The translations under genes were made by a program, and so were the position numbers. A stretch of 63,892 bases of DNA, taken from assembly GCA_006226345.1 (NCBI GenBank), contig SBHD01000384.1, positions 1 to 63,892 on the forward strand, written 5' to 3'. Origin of the DNA: Bacteroidota bacterium. Lineage in GTDB: Bacteria; Bacteroidota; Bacteroidia; Chitinophagales; Saprospiraceae. Numbering within the stretch: the stretch's first letter is position 1; each line of letters begins with the position of its first letter. A model generated the notes under the pieces. It did not search any database and was not told where the DNA came from. It was given only the letters and a program-made list of their open reading frames with translations. Below, one piece after another: positions 10,325 to 21,200 of this stretch.

Positions 10325-10540
10325 ATGACAAAGGTTAAATTCAAGACAAATATCAAATGTATGGGGTGTGTGAATACCGTCACCCCCTTTCTGAATCAGG
10401 CTGCCGGTATTCAACATTGGGAAGTAGACCTGCAGGATCCCAACCGGGTTTTAACTGTAGACCTGGAGGATGGCAGTCAACCCATGGTCGTAAAAGAAGC
10501 CCTCAAAGAGGCCGGTTATACTGCTGAAGAACTGGCATAA
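10325..10540 (+). CDS. heavy-metal-associated (HMA) domain protein, copper chaperone-like
   Basis: 71 aa, IKCMGCVNTV CxxC motif, directly downstream of copA. Confidence 0.85.
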   Translation: MTKVKFKTNIKCMGCVNTVTPFLNQAAGIQHWEVDLQDPNRVLTVDLEDGSQPMVVKEALKEAGYTAEELA

Positions 10541-10578
10541 GCCAGGCGAACTACTCTGCACCTGATAATCTGTATGGA

Positions 10579-11181
10579 ATGAGCCCAATCCTGATCGGAA
10601 GCCTGTTATTAAGTATTTTTCACGCCCTGATACCCAGCCACTGGTTACCGGTACTGGCCATCAGCCGGCAGGAGCAGTGGTCGATCCGGCAGACGCTCTG
10701 GATTACCTTTCTTACAGGGTTGGCACACGTATTAAGCACGGTCCTGGCAGGTGGGGTTCTGGCTTTGGCCGGCTATTACCTCGCCGAGCGTGTAGCAGCC
10801 TTTACCTATTGGTTCGCACCGGTTCTGTTAATTACTCTGGGCATTTTTTACATTTATCAGCACTACCGTCATCACCATTTTCATTTGCATCGGCAAAGTA
10901 CCCGATGGGGGATCATTGGCACACTGGCAATAGCCATGTTTATGTCGCCCTGTCTGGAAATCGAGGGTTATTTTCTGGCTGCAGGCCAGTATGGCTGGGC
11001 ATTTGTGCTATTGTTAGCCGTATCCTATGCGGTGGTCACCATCAGTGGTATGCTAATCTGGATCAGCCTCGCATTTTCCGGGCTAAAGCGGCTGGACTGG
11101 CATGCCTGGGAGCATAATGCAGGCCTCATCACAGGTATTACGCTTGCCCTCTCCGGATTACTCCTGTTTTGGATGGAATAA
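10579..11181 (+). CDS. polytopic membrane protein, RcnA/UreH-like exporter family
   Basis: About six TMs, HALIPSHWLPVLA motif, His-rich loop HYRHHHFHLHRQ, MSPCLEIEGYF; sits in the metal cluster. Confidence 0.75.
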   Translation: MSPILIGSLLLSIFHALIPSHWLPVLAISRQEQWSIRQTLWITFLTGLAHVLSTVLAGGVLALAGYYLAERVAAFTYWFAPVLLITLGIFYIYQHYRHHHFHLHRQSTRWGIIGTLAIAMFMSPCLEIEGYFLAAGQYGWAFVLLLAVSYAVVTISGMLIWISLAFSGLKRLDWHAWEHNAGLITGITLALSGLLLFWME

Positions 11182-11217
11182 GGCTTGTATTTTAGCAAAC
11201 TGCTTCGAAAGCAACTT

Positions 11218-12138
11218 ATGGATCATTCGCACCATCATCACGATCATCACCACGGACCGCCACCAGACGGTCGGCTGAGCGCTGCTTTTGCCTGGGGGAT
11301 CGGGCTAAACCTGGTTTTTGTAGTAGTAGAGGTAGCCGCCGGATTTTATACCGGATCACTCGCCCTGCTTACGGATGCCGGACATAATTTAAGTGATGTA
11401 GGCAGCCTGATTCTGGCACTTTTTGCTTTCCGTCTGGCACAAAAGCAACCTACCCGGGCATTTTCGTATGGTTACCGGAAGTTCACGATATGGGCTTCCC
11501 TGATCAACGGGCTAATACTACTGGTTGCCGTTGGCAGCATTGGATATGAGGCCGTTCATCGCCTGTCCGAGCCTCTGGATATTCCCGGACTTACAGTAGC
11601 CTGGGTGGCCGGGATCGGTATAGTGGTCAATACTGCTTCAGCCTGGTTGTTTCACCGGGATAAGGATAATGACCTGAATATTAAGGGCGCCTACCTCCAT
11701 TTGGCAGCGGATGCTGCTGTTTCTGCCGGCGTAGTCATGGCAGGGTTGCTGATCCAATGGACAGGTTGGAAATGGATCGATCCTATAGTCAGTTTTCTGG
11801 TAATCGCTGTTATCATCTGGAGCACCTGGGGGTTACTCCGGGAAAGCTTCCGGCTGGCGCTGGACGGCGTCCCCCCGCAAGTCAATCCGGAATCTATCCG
11901 GACAGCCGGTTTGAAAATAAAGGGCGTTATCGATGTGCATCACCTGCATATTTGGGCAATGAGTACGATGGAGAACGCGATGACCGCTCACCTCGTACTT
12001 ACTGATGGGCTGTCACCGGAGCGTGTTTCACACATAAAAAAGGACTTTCGACATGCGCTGGAGCATTTAAAAATCCACCATGCCACGCTGGAAACGGAGT
12101 TTGAGTCAGAGGATTGCCGGGATATTGATTGCCACTGA
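11218..12138 (+). CDS. cation diffusion facilitator (CzcD-like)
   Basis: His-rich N-terminus MDHSHHHHDHHHG, LLTDAGHNLSD, HLAADAAVSAGV, VHHLHIWAM. Confidence 0.93.
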   Translation: MDHSHHHHDHHHGPPPDGRLSAAFAWGIGLNLVFVVVEVAAGFYTGSLALLTDAGHNLSDVGSLILALFAFRLAQKQPTRAFSYGYRKFTIWASLINGLILLVAVGSIGYEAVHRLSEPLDIPGLTVAWVAGIGIVVNTASAWLFHRDKDNDLNIKGAYLHLAADAAVSAGVVMAGLLIQWTGWKWIDPIVSFLVIAVIIWSTWGLLRESFRLALDGVPPQVNPESIRTAGLKIKGVIDVHHLHIWAMSTMENAMTAHLVLTDGLSPERVSHIKKDFRHALEHLKIHHATLETEFESEDCRDIDCH

Positions 12139-12149
12139 CTAATTTAGCA

Positions 12150-12506
12150 CTAAAGTTGACCAAGTGCTTCCCGGTCAGCCTTTTTCAATGTTTTGACCAC
12201 CTCATCGTAGGAATGGTCGATTAACTGGCGAAGCAGTTTTTCATCCAGGGAGCCTTCAAAATCAACCGTATTCCAATTGGTTTTATTCATGTGCCAGCCA
12301 GGTTGCACTTCCATATATCGTTCGCGCAGTTCGAGGGCATAATCCGGCATACATTTCAGATTGACCTTAAAGTGTTCATTGTCCAGACCGGTTATGGCGA
12401 ATATTTTCCCCATGACCCGCAGGCAAAGGGTAACCTCATCAAAAGGGAAGTCCTCCGATGTGCCCTTTTTGGCCAGGCAATATTCCCGGAATTGTTCAAC
12501 ATCCAT
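12150..12506 (-). CDS. MmcQ/YjbR family protein
   Basis: 118 aa; REYCLAKKGTSEDFPFDEVTLCLRVMGKIFA...HMNKTNWNTV. Confidence 0.88.
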   Translation of the reverse strand: MDVEQFREYCLAKKGTSEDFPFDEVTLCLRVMGKIFAITGLDNEHFKVNLKCMPDYALELRERYMEVQPGWHMNKTNWNTVDFEGSLDEKLLRQLIDHSYDEVVKTLKKADREALGQL

Positions 12507-12535
12507 AAGTAAGGTACCGTGCTTTGATTGGGGGG

Positions 12536-13186
12536 CTAAAAGAGCCCATGTAGTTCTCCCTGAACCATTTCAAGTACTTTCCCAGAATCCTCCAGGCTGT
12601 TTTGAAAGTCCAGGTTATCCACGTTGATGATCAGCAGACGCCCTTCCCCATAGTTATTGATCCAGTTTTCGTATCGTTCGTTGAGTCGTTTCAGGTAATC
12701 GATACTAATGCTGCCTTCATAGTCGCGTCCCCGCATTTGGATATGCTCAACCAGGGTCGGGATACTTGAGCGCAGATAGATCATCAAGTCCGGGGGCTTA
12801 ATTTGCGAAATGATCGACTGAAACAAGGTGGTGTAGTTTTCAAAATCCCGCCGTTCCATAAGCCCCATATCGGCCAGGTTCGGCGCAAAAATGTAGGCAT
12901 CCTCGTAGATAGTCCGGTCCTGAATAACTGTACGGTTACCTTGTTGGATGCGCAACATCTGCTGATAGCGGCTGGACAGAAAAAACACCTGTAAGTTGAA
13001 CGACCAACGTTTCATATCGAGGTAAAAATCGGCCAGGTACGGATTGTTTTCTGCATCTTCATATTGGACATCCCAGCCAAAATGCCGGCCGAGCATCTCA
13101 CTAAGTGTGGTTTTTCCTGCGCCGATGTTACCGGCGATCGCGACATGCTTGATTAGCGTCTTGTCTGATGGCAAGGTTTCGTTCAT
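12536..13186 (-). CDS. deoxynucleoside kinase
   Basis: P-loop AIAGNIGAGKTTLSEML, DRTIYEDAYIFA, YLRSSIPTLVEHIQMRGRDYE. Start chosen at MNETLPSDK. Confidence 0.9.
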   Translation of the reverse strand: MNETLPSDKTLIKHVAIAGNIGAGKTTLSEMLGRHFGWDVQYEDAENNPYLADFYLDMKRWSFNLQVFFLSSRYQQMLRIQQGNRTVIQDRTIYEDAYIFAPNLADMGLMERRDFENYTTLFQSIISQIKPPDLMIYLRSSIPTLVEHIQMRGRDYEGSISIDYLKRLNERYENWINNYGEGRLLIINVDNLDFQNSLEDSGKVLEMVQGELHGLF

Positions 13187-13191
13187 TCTTT

Positions 13192-13199
13192 TACTTTTG
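13192..13199 (+). promoter_or_regulatory. possible -7 box TACTTTTG upstream of gatC
   Basis: TAnnTTTG match about 90 bp upstream of the gatC ATG. Confidence 0.3.
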
Positions 13200-13290
13200 T
13201 GCGATGCGAAGGTAGAAAAAACGTTTAACGTAATTCGTCTGAACCGTACTGTTTGCCGAGGTTCTCTTACCAATCATCTAAGCTTTTTTT

Positions 13291-13584
13291 ATGCACACGG
13301 ATAAAACCCTTATTTCACGATTGGAAAAACTGGCCCGTCTTGATCTGACGGAACAGGAGATGGAACGCTTTTCCGATGACCTGTCCAAAATATTTGGAAT
13401 GGTTGGCCGATTGCAAGAGTTGGATACAGATGACATTCAACCGCTGGCCTACCCTACTGAAATTCAACCTACCTTTCGGGAGGACAAGGTTACGGAGCAG
13501 TTGAGCCAATCCGAAGCGCTGGGCAATGCACCCAAACAGGACGGACAATACTTTCTAACCCCAAAAGTAATTGACGCAGATTAA
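13291..13584 (+). CDS. gatC: Asp/Glu-tRNA amidotransferase subunit C
   Basis: LEKLARLDLTEQEMERFSDDLSKIFGMVGRLQELDTDDIQPLAYP. Confidence 0.92.
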   Translation: MHTDKTLISRLEKLARLDLTEQEMERFSDDLSKIFGMVGRLQELDTDDIQPLAYPTEIQPTFREDKVTEQLSQSEALGNAPKQDGQYFLTPKVIDAD

Positions 13585-13616
13585 AGTGCTGAATGCTAAT
13601 TTTAAACTACAATAAC

Positions 13617-13793
13617 ATGAGCCAAAACAACACTTCGCGCTTCTGGACCTGGATTCTGATCGCAGTCGGTACTGCCGGCGTTCTGTTGGTCATCCTGTAC
13701 CTGGTCTTCCCCGAGCTGATTGCCAGGCTAACGGGACTGATCGCGGGCTTGTTCCTGGTTGTCACCGGGATGATTTTCCGCAGAAAAAAATAA
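13617..13793 (+). CDS. small membrane protein
   Basis: 58 aa with two hydrophobic segments and a basic tail, between gatC and the ABC ATPase. Confidence 0.55.
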   Translation: MSQNNTSRFWTWILIAVGTAGVLLVILYLVFPELIARLTGLIAGLFLVVTGMIFRRKK

Positions 13794-13821
13794 TGACTAA
13801 GCATAAAAAGCAAAAACACAC

Positions 13822-14541
13822 ATGCTGATCTCGATTCAACACCTGAATAAAACCTACATCATGGGCGCTGAAAAGGTAGAAGCGCTCAAGGACGTAACGC
13901 TGGATATCAATCAGAATGAATACGTGGCTTTAATGGGGCCGTCCGGGAGTGGTAAGTCCACACTCATGAATCTCCTGGGATGCCTGGATTCACCCACCAG
14001 TGGCAAATACTGGCTAAACGGAATTGAAGTCAGCACCATGGATGACAGCCACCTGGCTGAAGTCCGGAACAAGCAAATCGGCTTCGTTTTTCAGACCTTT
14101 AACCTGCTTCCCCGTTTGTCTGCCCTGGAAAATGTTGCCCTGCCACTCGTCTACTCCGGGTACTCCCGGGAAGATCGCCTGGAGAAGGCCCGGCAAACAC
14201 TGGAGTCCGTCGGACTTGGCGACCGCGTCCTGCACAAACCGAATGAACTTTCCGGAGGGCAACGCCAGCGTGTAGCAGTTGCCCGGGCACTGGTCAATGA
14301 TCCGGCGATCATCCTGGCAGATGAACCGACAGGTAATCTGGATACCAAAACCTCCTATGAGATCATGAGTTTATTCGAAGAGATCCACAAAGCCGGTAAC
14401 ACAGTGATCCTGGTGACACACGAACAAGACATTGCCATGCACGCACACCGGATCGTTCGTCTACGGGACGGCCTGGTCGAATCAGATGAACAAAATGACA
14501 ACGTGATCAGCTTCGCCGATCAGACGACCTTACAACCCTGA
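13822..14541 (+). CDS. ABC transporter ATP-binding protein (MacB/LolD-like)
   Basis: Walker [10 protein letters not shown], signature [15 protein letters not shown], Walker [12 protein letters not shown]. Confidence 0.92.
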   Translation: MLISIQHLNKTYIMGAEKVEALKDVTLDINQNEYVALMGPSGSGKSTLMNLLGCLDSPTSGKYWLNGIEVSTMDDSHLAEVRNKQIGFVFQTFNLLPRLSALENVALPLVYSGYSREDRLEKARQTLESVGLGDRVLHKPNELSGGQRQRVAVARALVNDPAIILADEPTGNLDTKTSYEIMSLFEEIHKAGNTVILVTHEQDIAMHAHRIVRLRDGLVESDEQNDNVISFADQTTLQP

Positions 14542-14549
14542 TGTTATCA

Positions 14550-14604
14550 GGCCCGAAAAAAAACGCCGTGCAGAAAATTCTGCACGGCGTTTTTTTTTCG
14601 GGCC
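14550..14604. terminator. bidirectional intrinsic terminator
   Basis: Near-perfect 55-bp palindrome GGCCCG-A8-CGCCGTGCAGAA-aa-TTCTGCACGGCG-T9-CGGGCC between convergent genes. Confidence 0.9.
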
Positions 14605-14628
14605 AAGGGAGGCTTACCCCCCATTGGT

Positions 14629-15699
14629 TCAAAGCACTTTCAGCAGTTGTTCTTCCAGGTTGGTCCGTGGATTGATCGCAGCGATATTGCCATTCCGGTC
14701 AATCAGGAAGGTGCTGGGAATAGAGCGTACTCCATAGGTAGCTGCCGGAGCGCTGTTCCAGAATTGCAGATCGCTCACGTGGTTATCCCAGACCAGACCA
14801 TCTTGCTGAATAGCCGCTTCCCAGGCTGATTTTTGTCCAGGCCGGTCCAGAGAAACGCTAAACACATCGAAACCTTTATCCTTGTATTTTTTATACACCT
14901 CTACCACATGCGGGTTTGCCATACGGCAAGGACGGCACCAGCTGGCCCAGAAGTCCAGAAGTACAACCTTACCTTTCAGCGAGGACAACGAGCGCACTTT
15001 TCCGTCTGGTCCCGGCAGACTGATATCCGGCGCAGGCGAACCCACTTTGATCACGGCATTGGATTGTTGCTGCAGGATCTGCTTTTCCAGGCCAGCGACC
15101 ATATTTTCAAATTCAGAGGCATATTTAGATGCAGGCATCGCCTCTGTCAATGCCTTGCTGGCATTTTTGAAGTCATCCAGGTGTTCACCGGCATTACGCC
15201 CAAGCAGCTGTGCGGTAAAAAAGGCCTGCATCAGTGGCGAGCATCCCTGGGCGATGTAGTTTTTAGCCACTTCAGGTGTCACCGGCCCGCCTTTTACGAT
15301 TTCCTGTACAATCTTGGCATAACAGGTAAATGTCTCCGAACCGGTCACTTCTACTTCCAAACGGTCGAGCGTATTCAAATCGCCTTTAAAAGAAACATTT
15401 TTGTCTTCCCCGTCCAGCATAAAAAACATACGCTTGGCTCCGATAGTCAACCGGTACAATCCGGCGTTGAACGGTTGTTCCTGTTCGATGGTAAAAATAC
15501 CATTGGCGTCGCAATTCACCCGAGCAATAGCCGTCGGGGCAGTGTTTTGGTCAAAGAACAGCTGCTCCAGCAGTACCTGAAGGTTGGCTGCGTTGGTTAC
15601 CTCACCTTTGAGCGTGAATTTACCAGAAAGGCCGGAACACGCCGGAATGCCAACCAGGGCTGGCAGTAATAAAAGCAATAGATATGTAATCCTTTTCAT
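14629..15699 (-). CDS. TlpA-like thiol-disulfide oxidoreductase with DUF4369-like N-terminus
   Basis: Lipoprotein-like signal; DISLPGPDGKVRSLSSLKGKVVLLDFWASWCRPCRMANP. Confidence 0.9.
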   Translation of the reverse strand: MKRITYLLLLLLPALVGIPACSGLSGKFTLKGEVTNAANLQVLLEQLFFDQNTAPTAIARVNCDANGIFTIEQEQPFNAGLYRLTIGAKRMFFMLDGEDKNVSFKGDLNTLDRLEVEVTGSETFTCYAKIVQEIVKGGPVTPEVAKNYIAQGCSPLMQAFFTAQLLGRNAGEHLDDFKNASKALTEAMPASKYASEFENMVAGLEKQILQQQSNAVIKVGSPAPDISLPGPDGKVRSLSSLKGKVVLLDFWASWCRPCRMANPHVVEVYKKYKDKGFDVFSVSLDRPGQKSAWEAAIQQDGLVWDNHVSDLQFWNSAPAATYGVRSIPSTFLIDRNGNIAAINPRTNLEEQLLKVL

Positions 15700-15839
15700 A
15701 TTGTGAATTTAAACATGCATACTGATCAAACAGACTGATACAACAGCAATATCCCATTTAACCTCAAGGATAAGGGAACCTGAAAATCCTTAGGAATAAT
15801 TTCTACCGGCAACGCCAGATAACCGCTGTTTGCCGGGAA

Positions 15840-18071
15840 TTATTGCATCATTTCAGCCAGAAGATTCTCATAGGTGTGTTTCCAGGATGCGACCGCTCCC
15901 CAATTTTCACCATCAACAATTACATCTTGTCCGCTGACGACGCCCAGGAATTCCGCTTCCTGTCCGTTTTCCCGAAGGAAACGTTCAAAGGCGGCTTCTT
16001 GTTCTGTCGCCACGGAGACGATTACCCTACTTTGTGCTTCGCCGAACAGCCAGGCATCCTTTCGTATGGCCGGGCTGGATTTTACAGAAAAACCCCATAC
16101 ACCCGGAAGCGCCGCTTCCATCAGCGAAACGAACAACCCGCCTTCCGAAACATCGTGTACAGAAGCAACCAGTCCGTGTTGGATCAACTGGCGAATGATC
16201 TGATGCAACCGGAATTCAGTATCCAGATCAAAGTGTGGGCAGGGACTGTGTTCGATCCCCAAAACCGTACGCAGGTATTCGCTGCTGCCCAGGTCATTCT
16301 GACTGCTGCCCAGCAGGTAAATGCGATCACCAGCCTTCTTGAAATCGAGGGTCATGACTTGCGTATGGTCTTCAAGCAAACCCAACATTCCAATGGTCGG
16401 CGTTGGGTATACCGGTATTACCCGCTTGTTTTCGGTATACTGATTGTAAAAACTGACGTTCCCGCCAGTAACAGGAGTTTCAAACTTCCGGCAGGCTTCA
16501 CCCATGCCCTTAATGGCCTGGGCAAACTGGAAATAAACCTCCGGGTTGTAGGGGTTTCCAAAATTCAGACAATTCGTAATTGCAACAGGTTCACCACCGG
16601 TACAAACAATATTTCGGGCAGCTTCACTGACTGCGATCATCCCTCCTTTGTACGGATCGGCATACACATACGCCGAGTTACAATCCGTTGTCATGGCCAG
16701 GGCTTTTTTCGTGCCTTTCACTACCACAACGGCAGAATCACAATGCCGGTTAGTCGTCATCGTACCGGTTCGGACCATCGAATCATATTGACGGGTGATC
16801 CAGTTTTTAGAAGCAATATTAGGTGATTGCCAAAGTTGCTGCGCTACCTTCCGGAAATCCGTGGGCAGCACAATCGTATCCAGATCAAATGCCGCAATCG
16901 CTTTCAGGTATTCCGGTTCTTTTTGCTCCCGGACATACACCGGGGCGCCACCGCCAAGCACCAGGCTCTCTGCCGGCACATCGGCTACTTTTTCACCATG
17001 CCAGAAATATTCCAGCCGCCCTCCTTCAATAGTTTCGCCGATTCGCTCACACGGAAGATCCCATTTCTCAAATACTTCTTTGATCTCAGCCTCCCGTCCT
17101 GGCTTACAAACGATCAGCATGCGCTCTTGGCTTTCAGACAGCAGGATTTCCCAGGCTTTCATGTTTGACTGCCGTTGCGGTGCCTTATCAAGATCAATAC
17201 GCATACCGACACCGGATTTTGCGCTCATTTCGGCGGTGGAGCAGGTAATCCCCGCAGCTCCCATATCCTGCATTCCAACCAATGCTCCCGTCTGTATAAC
17301 TTCAAGCGAAGCTTCCAGCAGTAGTTTTTCCTGGAACGGGTCGCCAACCTGTACGGCTGGCAGGTCTTCATGGCTGTCTTCGTCCAGGTCGGCAGAAGCA
17401 AAGGTCGCGCCATGGATCCCGTCCTTACCGGTCGCAGAACCGACTATAAATACTGGATTACCCGGCTCGCCGGCTGTTGCGCTAACTGTCTCACCAACTT
17501 TCACAACCCCTACCGACATTGCATTAACCAGAATATCGTGGTGGTAACAATCGTAAAAATACGCCTCACCACCAACGGTCGGAACGCCAAAGCAGTTGCC
17601 ATAGTCACCAATACCCTTCACCACGCCTGCGATCAACCGTTTCATCCGCGGGTTGTCAGGCAAACCAAACCGGAGCGAGTTGAGCGAAGCGATCGGCCGG
17701 GCGCCCATTGTGAAGATATCCCGGTGGATCCCCCCTACCCCTGTTGCGGCACCCTGGTATGGCTCGATGGCAGACGGGTGATTATGGCTCTCGATCTTGA
17801 ATGCGCAGGCCAATCCGTCGCCAATATCAACCAGACCGGCATTTTCTTCCCCAGCGCCCACTAACAGGCGGTTACCGTCGCGGGGCAATGTTTTTAGCTG
17901 CAGGATCGAGTTTTTATAGGAGCAATGTTCACTCCACATGACTGAATACACCGAAAGTTCGGTGAAGTTCGGCGTACGCCCCAGTATCTTGTTTATATGC
18001 TCGAATTCATCGGCTGTCAGGCCCAGACTTTTAGCGGTTTCAACTGTAGGCGTCGGCTCTGCGGTGACCAT
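15840..18071 (-). CDS. purL: phosphoribosylformylglycinamidine synthase subunit PurL
   Basis: 743 aa; [49 protein letters not shown]. Confidence 0.96.
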   Translation of the reverse strand: MVTAEPTPTVETAKSLGLTADEFEHINKILGRTPNFTELSVYSVMWSEHCSYKNSILQLKTLPRDGNRLLVGAGEENAGLVDIGDGLACAFKIESHNHPSAIEPYQGAATGVGGIHRDIFTMGARPIASLNSLRFGLPDNPRMKRLIAGVVKGIGDYGNCFGVPTVGGEAYFYDCYHHDILVNAMSVGVVKVGETVSATAGEPGNPVFIVGSATGKDGIHGATFASADLDEDSHEDLPAVQVGDPFQEKLLLEASLEVIQTGALVGMQDMGAAGITCSTAEMSAKSGVGMRIDLDKAPQRQSNMKAWEILLSESQERMLIVCKPGREAEIKEVFEKWDLPCERIGETIEGGRLEYFWHGEKVADVPAESLVLGGGAPVYVREQKEPEYLKAIAAFDLDTIVLPTDFRKVAQQLWQSPNIASKNWITRQYDSMVRTGTMTTNRHCDSAVVVVKGTKKALAMTTDCNSAYVYADPYKGGMIAVSEAARNIVCTGGEPVAITNCLNFGNPYNPEVYFQFAQAIKGMGEACRKFETPVTGGNVSFYNQYTENKRVIPVYPTPTIGMLGLLEDHTQVMTLDFKKAGDRIYLLGSSQNDLGSSEYLRTVLGIEHSPCPHFDLDTEFRLHQIIRQLIQHGLVASVHDVSEGGLFVSLMEAALPGVWGFSVKSSPAIRKDAWLFGEAQSRVIVSVATEQEAAFERFLRENGQEAEFLGVVSGQDVIVDGENWGAVASWKHTYENLLAEMMQ

Positions 18072-18109
18072 AGTATGTTGTATCTGTTAGTGAGGAGTGT
18101 TTCGCGCCG

Positions 18110-18117
18110 CAAAGGTA
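18110..18117 (-). promoter_or_regulatory. -7 box TACCTTTG (minus strand) upstream of purL
   Basis: CAAAGGTA on the plus strand. Confidence 0.45.
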
Positions 18118-18273
18118 GCGAGTCCTGCAGTTAATCCTGACCAGCCGGGCTGAAATAATACGCGGAAAATGCCTCCAGGGGATATTGAATCCCATACAAT
18201 TTCATCAAGTGCATTTATTTCAGCGCCCCTTAAAACTTAAAATATCACCGGAAAATCAAACATTTGTCAAAAG

Positions 18274-21200
18274 ATGCATCCGGATAGGTACCTTCGTCTT
18301 TATCCGGATAACACTCTATGGGACGAAACACCCGTACCAACGACCCAAGATCTGCCTCTAATGCCTAAGGAAGTATTACATATTTTTACAGCGTTCAATC
18401 CGGCTGACCTGGATACGGCGAATGGCCTTTACCAACACCTCATACAGGGACTAACCGGTTATGAATTAAAATTCTGGAACCCTTCTGAAGTAGCGGAAGA
18501 GGATTTCCGCAAGCAGGCCAACAACTTTCTGGAAAAAACACAACTGTTCATCGCCTGTTTATCCCCGCACTACCTGGAAACGCCCAATAACAGATGGGCG
18601 CTGGAAAAGGCCTTGTCTGAACAAAAGCGCCGGAAAGATTTCCAGATCCTTGTAGCCTTGGCTCAAGCGGCTTTTGTTCCGGAGCAACTGACCGGATTCC
18701 CACTAAGTCCGGAGCCCGAACAACCCATTGAGGGATTCTCACTAAGCCGGGACATACAGCTTCGAAGGGTGGCACAACGGGCCCGGGATCTGCTCCTGCA
18801 GATTGACCGCAGTAGTGCCGGCACCCCTGTAATCATGCAAGGGAAGGCCTACCAGATGCAGTTTGAAGATGTACGCGAGCGACTGATCGTATGGTCGGAG
18901 CAATATGACCTGGCTCCGCTTTTTCTTTTCTTGAAGCGATTATTGCATCCTGAAAGCACTCCTGATGCTGTATTCCAATTGGAGGATGCTTTTGCTGAAT
19001 GGCGGCAACAGGCGCAGCGGAGTAAATTAACCTTTGACATATTCCAAAAAACGGTCCAGGCCATTCGCCTCGATCTGCAACACCTGATCGGACTGCTTAA
19101 AGAAGAGCAGTTCAATCCAAACTGGACTTCCATTTTTGCACAAACCTATTACGGTTTGGCACCAGTTGAAGTGCCGGCTGATCCGTTATCCGGCATTTTC
19201 CTTCCAATGGGGGAAGTCCACGCTCCAATGTCGCTCAATACGCCAGTCGATGAACAAACAGGGGCATCCCTGCTTTCTGCGCAGCAACAACAGGAGTTCA
19301 AACGTAATCTGTTGCTGGCACAGGATGCCATGGGCATTGGAAATTTCAGTCGCGCCCATGCACTTTGCGAACATGTACAAACCCACATCGATCCACAGTC
19401 TGCTCAATTATATGAGCTCCTTCTGCTCAGTTACCTGAAAAAGGAAACCCCGGACCGGATTATCAGTGAAGCAATAGACGGCAGGCCGACCAAACTCAAC
19501 CACGTGGTCGTATATGCTGGCCGTTTTTCAGAATACCAACGCTACAGCAAATGTCCCTCCGAGGCAGGCACCTACAATCTCAAAGCCGTAGCAGAAGCAC
19601 TTTCCAATGCATTGCTGCGCTTGTACAGTTCATTTAATAACGATTATATCCTGCAAACAGGTCGCTATGGGCAGGAGGTGCCCGACAACCGGACAGCAAT
19701 TTCCAATTGTGTACAGGTGGCCATGGAGATCTACAGAACCGTGCATCCCTATCGGGGTTTCCTGGAACTGGCGGTAAATGAACTCTGCAATGGCGGTAAA
19801 TACGATTATATCCGGCAGGTGGAGATTATTCAGGATGAATTCCGTTTTGCATCGCATGAAGATTTTGGCATTGAAAGTGAAATCCGCGAAATCATCGGAA
19901 TGCTGGAGGCCATATCTCCGGATGACGACGACGCGCTGATGAACCGGCAATTGCGGGAAAACCTGTTTTTCAACCTGAAGGCCAAACGGCACCGGCTGCA
20001 GGTGCAACTTGCCGAAGAGAAACGGCGTTTTCTGCAATTCACCGATCTCCGCGATGCTGTGGTTGAACTGATCCAGGCCATGTTGCTAGGTTATAAGATC
20101 TACGGTGACCAGGATTACCCGGACGAAGAATCCTTGTTACGGCTGGCTGTTGAACAGTTGTTGCCGGGCCTTTTGTTGCCCCGGGCCTCGGGCACGCCGG
20201 CTCAATCGATCGGCGACCTCCGCTGGTTTCACCTCGATGCATCCGGGAATGTGAGTGCGCACCCGGATTGCGCAGCCTACCGGTTTGATCCCGTGGCTGT
20301 AGTGGAAAAGATCACTAAAGACCACACCGGACAAGCCGGCTGGCTGCAGGTCAGGCCTAACATTAAGGCAGAAGTGTTTCTTCAGTTTGTCGCCGACACC
20401 GATGCTGCCTATCAGGCCATCGGGAATGAGTTGAAATGGACGGACATCCGGCGGCCGGATGAAACAGATGCCCGTTTTCAGATCATCCAATGTTTGCAAA
20501 ACTGGAAGAAGGCCTACTTCGCTGACCCGGATCGAGGTGATCGCTATATTCAACAGATTTTGCAAGAATTGGTCGGCAACCGCTTATTACTTTGGATACG
20601 GTTCGAACCGCCCCGCCTGACGACGATACCGGAAAGCCTTGGACTGGGTTATTTAGCGCTTCGGGAGTTTAAAGAAATGCTGGGGTATTCTGAATCCATC
20701 AAACCGGAACAGGCTTATCAGTTTCTCGCGCATAATTTATTTACCAGGCATATCAGGCCGTCTTTTGAGAAAATTACGCTAGGCGATCCCGCCAAACGCC
20801 AGGAAGCGATCTCGCTCCTGTTACAAGCCTTGCATAATTTCCGCGATCTGCACGAAGCGCCGGAATACCTCGAGTTTGTGTACGAGGAAATTACCCGGGA
20901 ACAAAAATATCAATGGCTTGATATAACGGAAGACGGCTCCGGCATCTCTGTATTGCCTGACATGACTTCGTCTTTTGATCCGGTAGATATTTTACAACAA
21001 CTGGCCCGGATATCGCCCGAACGTTTTCGACTATTGGAAGCGCGCCGGCGTATTGCCCATCGCCGTTTTTCTGACCTGAAACATTTGTACCTGCAGGAAA
21101 TCAGTGAATTTACTTCGGAGAACCGGCAAATTGAGCGGCGGCTGGCAATCGATATTATCCGAAAATTAAAAGGATTGTTCTTGTATTATCCGGATGCTGA

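Noticed and set aside
14833-15669. 278-aa plus-strand ORF opposite the TlpA-like gene
   Set aside because: Antisense to a well-supported TlpA-like CDS; composition not protein-like.
15843-17547. Long plus-strand ORFs (327 and 250 aa) opposite purL
   Set aside because: Antisense shadows of a clear purL.
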